DNA of 64,000 nucleotides from Hyaloraphidium curvatum (lineage: Eukaryota > Monoblepharomycota > Hyaloraphidiomycetes > Hyaloraphidiales > Hyaloraphidiaceae): positions 496,001 through 560,000 of the forward strand of contig JAIVFI010000032.1 of assembly GCA_025558095.1 (NCBI GenBank), written 5' to 3'. A model generated the notes under the pieces. The model searched no databases and was not told the DNA's origin. It saw nothing but the letters and a program-made list of their open reading frames with translations. Made by a program: the position numbers and the translations under genes. The number at the start of each line of letters is the position of its first letter. Position 1 is the first letter of the stretch. Below, in pieces: positions 63,632-64,000 of this stretch.

Positions 63632-64000
63632 TTAAGCCACGAAGGACGCTACCCATCTCCAGATCCGGGGAGGCAGGCGTTCATCCTCCAGCATTGTCGA
63701 AGGATCCTGGCACGTCGTCTTGAACAGGGGGGGGGACCAAGTGCGCCCCGCCGTCGCTAGGCGGTCGACGAGGACCGCCCGCAAAGCATCCACGTGCGTG
63801 CACTCGAAGAGCAGGTGCAGCTCGTCGTCCACGACACGCTCATCCGTGCCACCAATCCTCCATCCACAATTGCATACTCGCTTGCATCGGCACAGCGGAG
63901 CCGCGGAGCCGTCGGGGTGTCGTTCGCGCCGACCATCTCTGCTGTGTGATCGCGCTATCGTTTTCACGGCGCGTAGCGCGCGCCTTTCGCCGCTTCGAAG
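63632..64000 (-). mobile_element. LINE retrotransposon 3' fragment (continues beyond window)
   Basis: The minus-strand frame runs from the window edge to a stop at 63632 and contains CRCKRVCNCGWRIGG and VVDDELHLLFECTHVDALR. The DDELHLLF-x-C-x-H segment matches the fragment at 1.7-2.8 kb, so both come from related elements. The zinc-knuckle Cys pattern is more complete here. Polymerase motifs are outside the window, if present. No simple-repeat tail is seen directly after the stop. Confidence 0.65.

Overview
The window is a very GC-rich stretch of eukaryotic nuclear DNA. Genes lie on both strands with little space between them. Most are split by short GT-AG introns of about 50-70 nt whose phases can be checked across several exons. 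The content points to an early-diverging, chytrid-grade fungus: hevein-type chitin-binding modules on secreted proteins, a chitin-binding expansin, SERCA, CaMK-, AGC- and TKL-type kinases, F-box/LRR protein, Baeyer-Villiger monooxygenase. That assignment is an inference from gene content and composition; no marker gene here proves it.

Layout. 1-4 kb: 3' part of a chitin-binding expansin-like gene, then a GNAT acetyltransferase and a MYND-finger gene next to a decayed LINE fragment and a second MYND remnant. 3.3-19.7 kb: three paralogous secreted Cys-rich genes (A at 3.3 kb, B at 13.4 kb, C at 19.1 kb) with a beta-lactamase-like gene, two kinases, a tiny acylation-motif protein, membrane proteins and a broken RING gene between them. 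Genes B and C share their upstream DNA in inverted orientation. 20-28 kb: fatty-acid-hydroxylase-type enzyme, a small helical protein, a remnant of the hydroxylase 3' end, a zinc-finger remnant, a BVMO and an ankyrin-WW-kinase. 28.5-38.5 kb: class II fumarase, SERCA Ca2+-ATPase, SGNH esterase, FAD amine oxidase, and an inverted copy of the last fumarase exons.

38.7-47.4 kb: a small conserved protein, a membrane protein paralogous to one at 6.6-7.3 kb, and the most striking gene of the window. This is a minus-strand gene coding for about 1,750 residues, built from three tandem two-exon cassettes of GloVer-type repeats separated by Ser/Thr linkers. It is preceded by a basic and Pro-rich region and ends in a GH17-like domain. 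48-64 kb: several intronless bacterial-looking genes (DUF1697, NeuD/PglD-like acyltransferase, CaiB/BaiF CoA-transferase with a peroxisomal C-terminus), an F-box/LRR protein, a long chitin-binding mucin-like secreted protein, a universal stress protein, an armadillo protein, a secreted beta-sandwich protein and a second LINE fragment at the right edge.

Common threads are a large secreted or wall-associated set (expansin, chitin-binding mucin, GloVer/GH17 giant, PAN-like trio, SGNH esterase, beta-sandwich protein) and local DNA-level duplication (PAN-like B/C, fumarase 3' end, hydroxylase 3' end, GloVer cassettes). Several otherwise convincing reading frames are broken by a single frame change. 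That could be decay or assembly indels and cannot be decided from this sequence alone.
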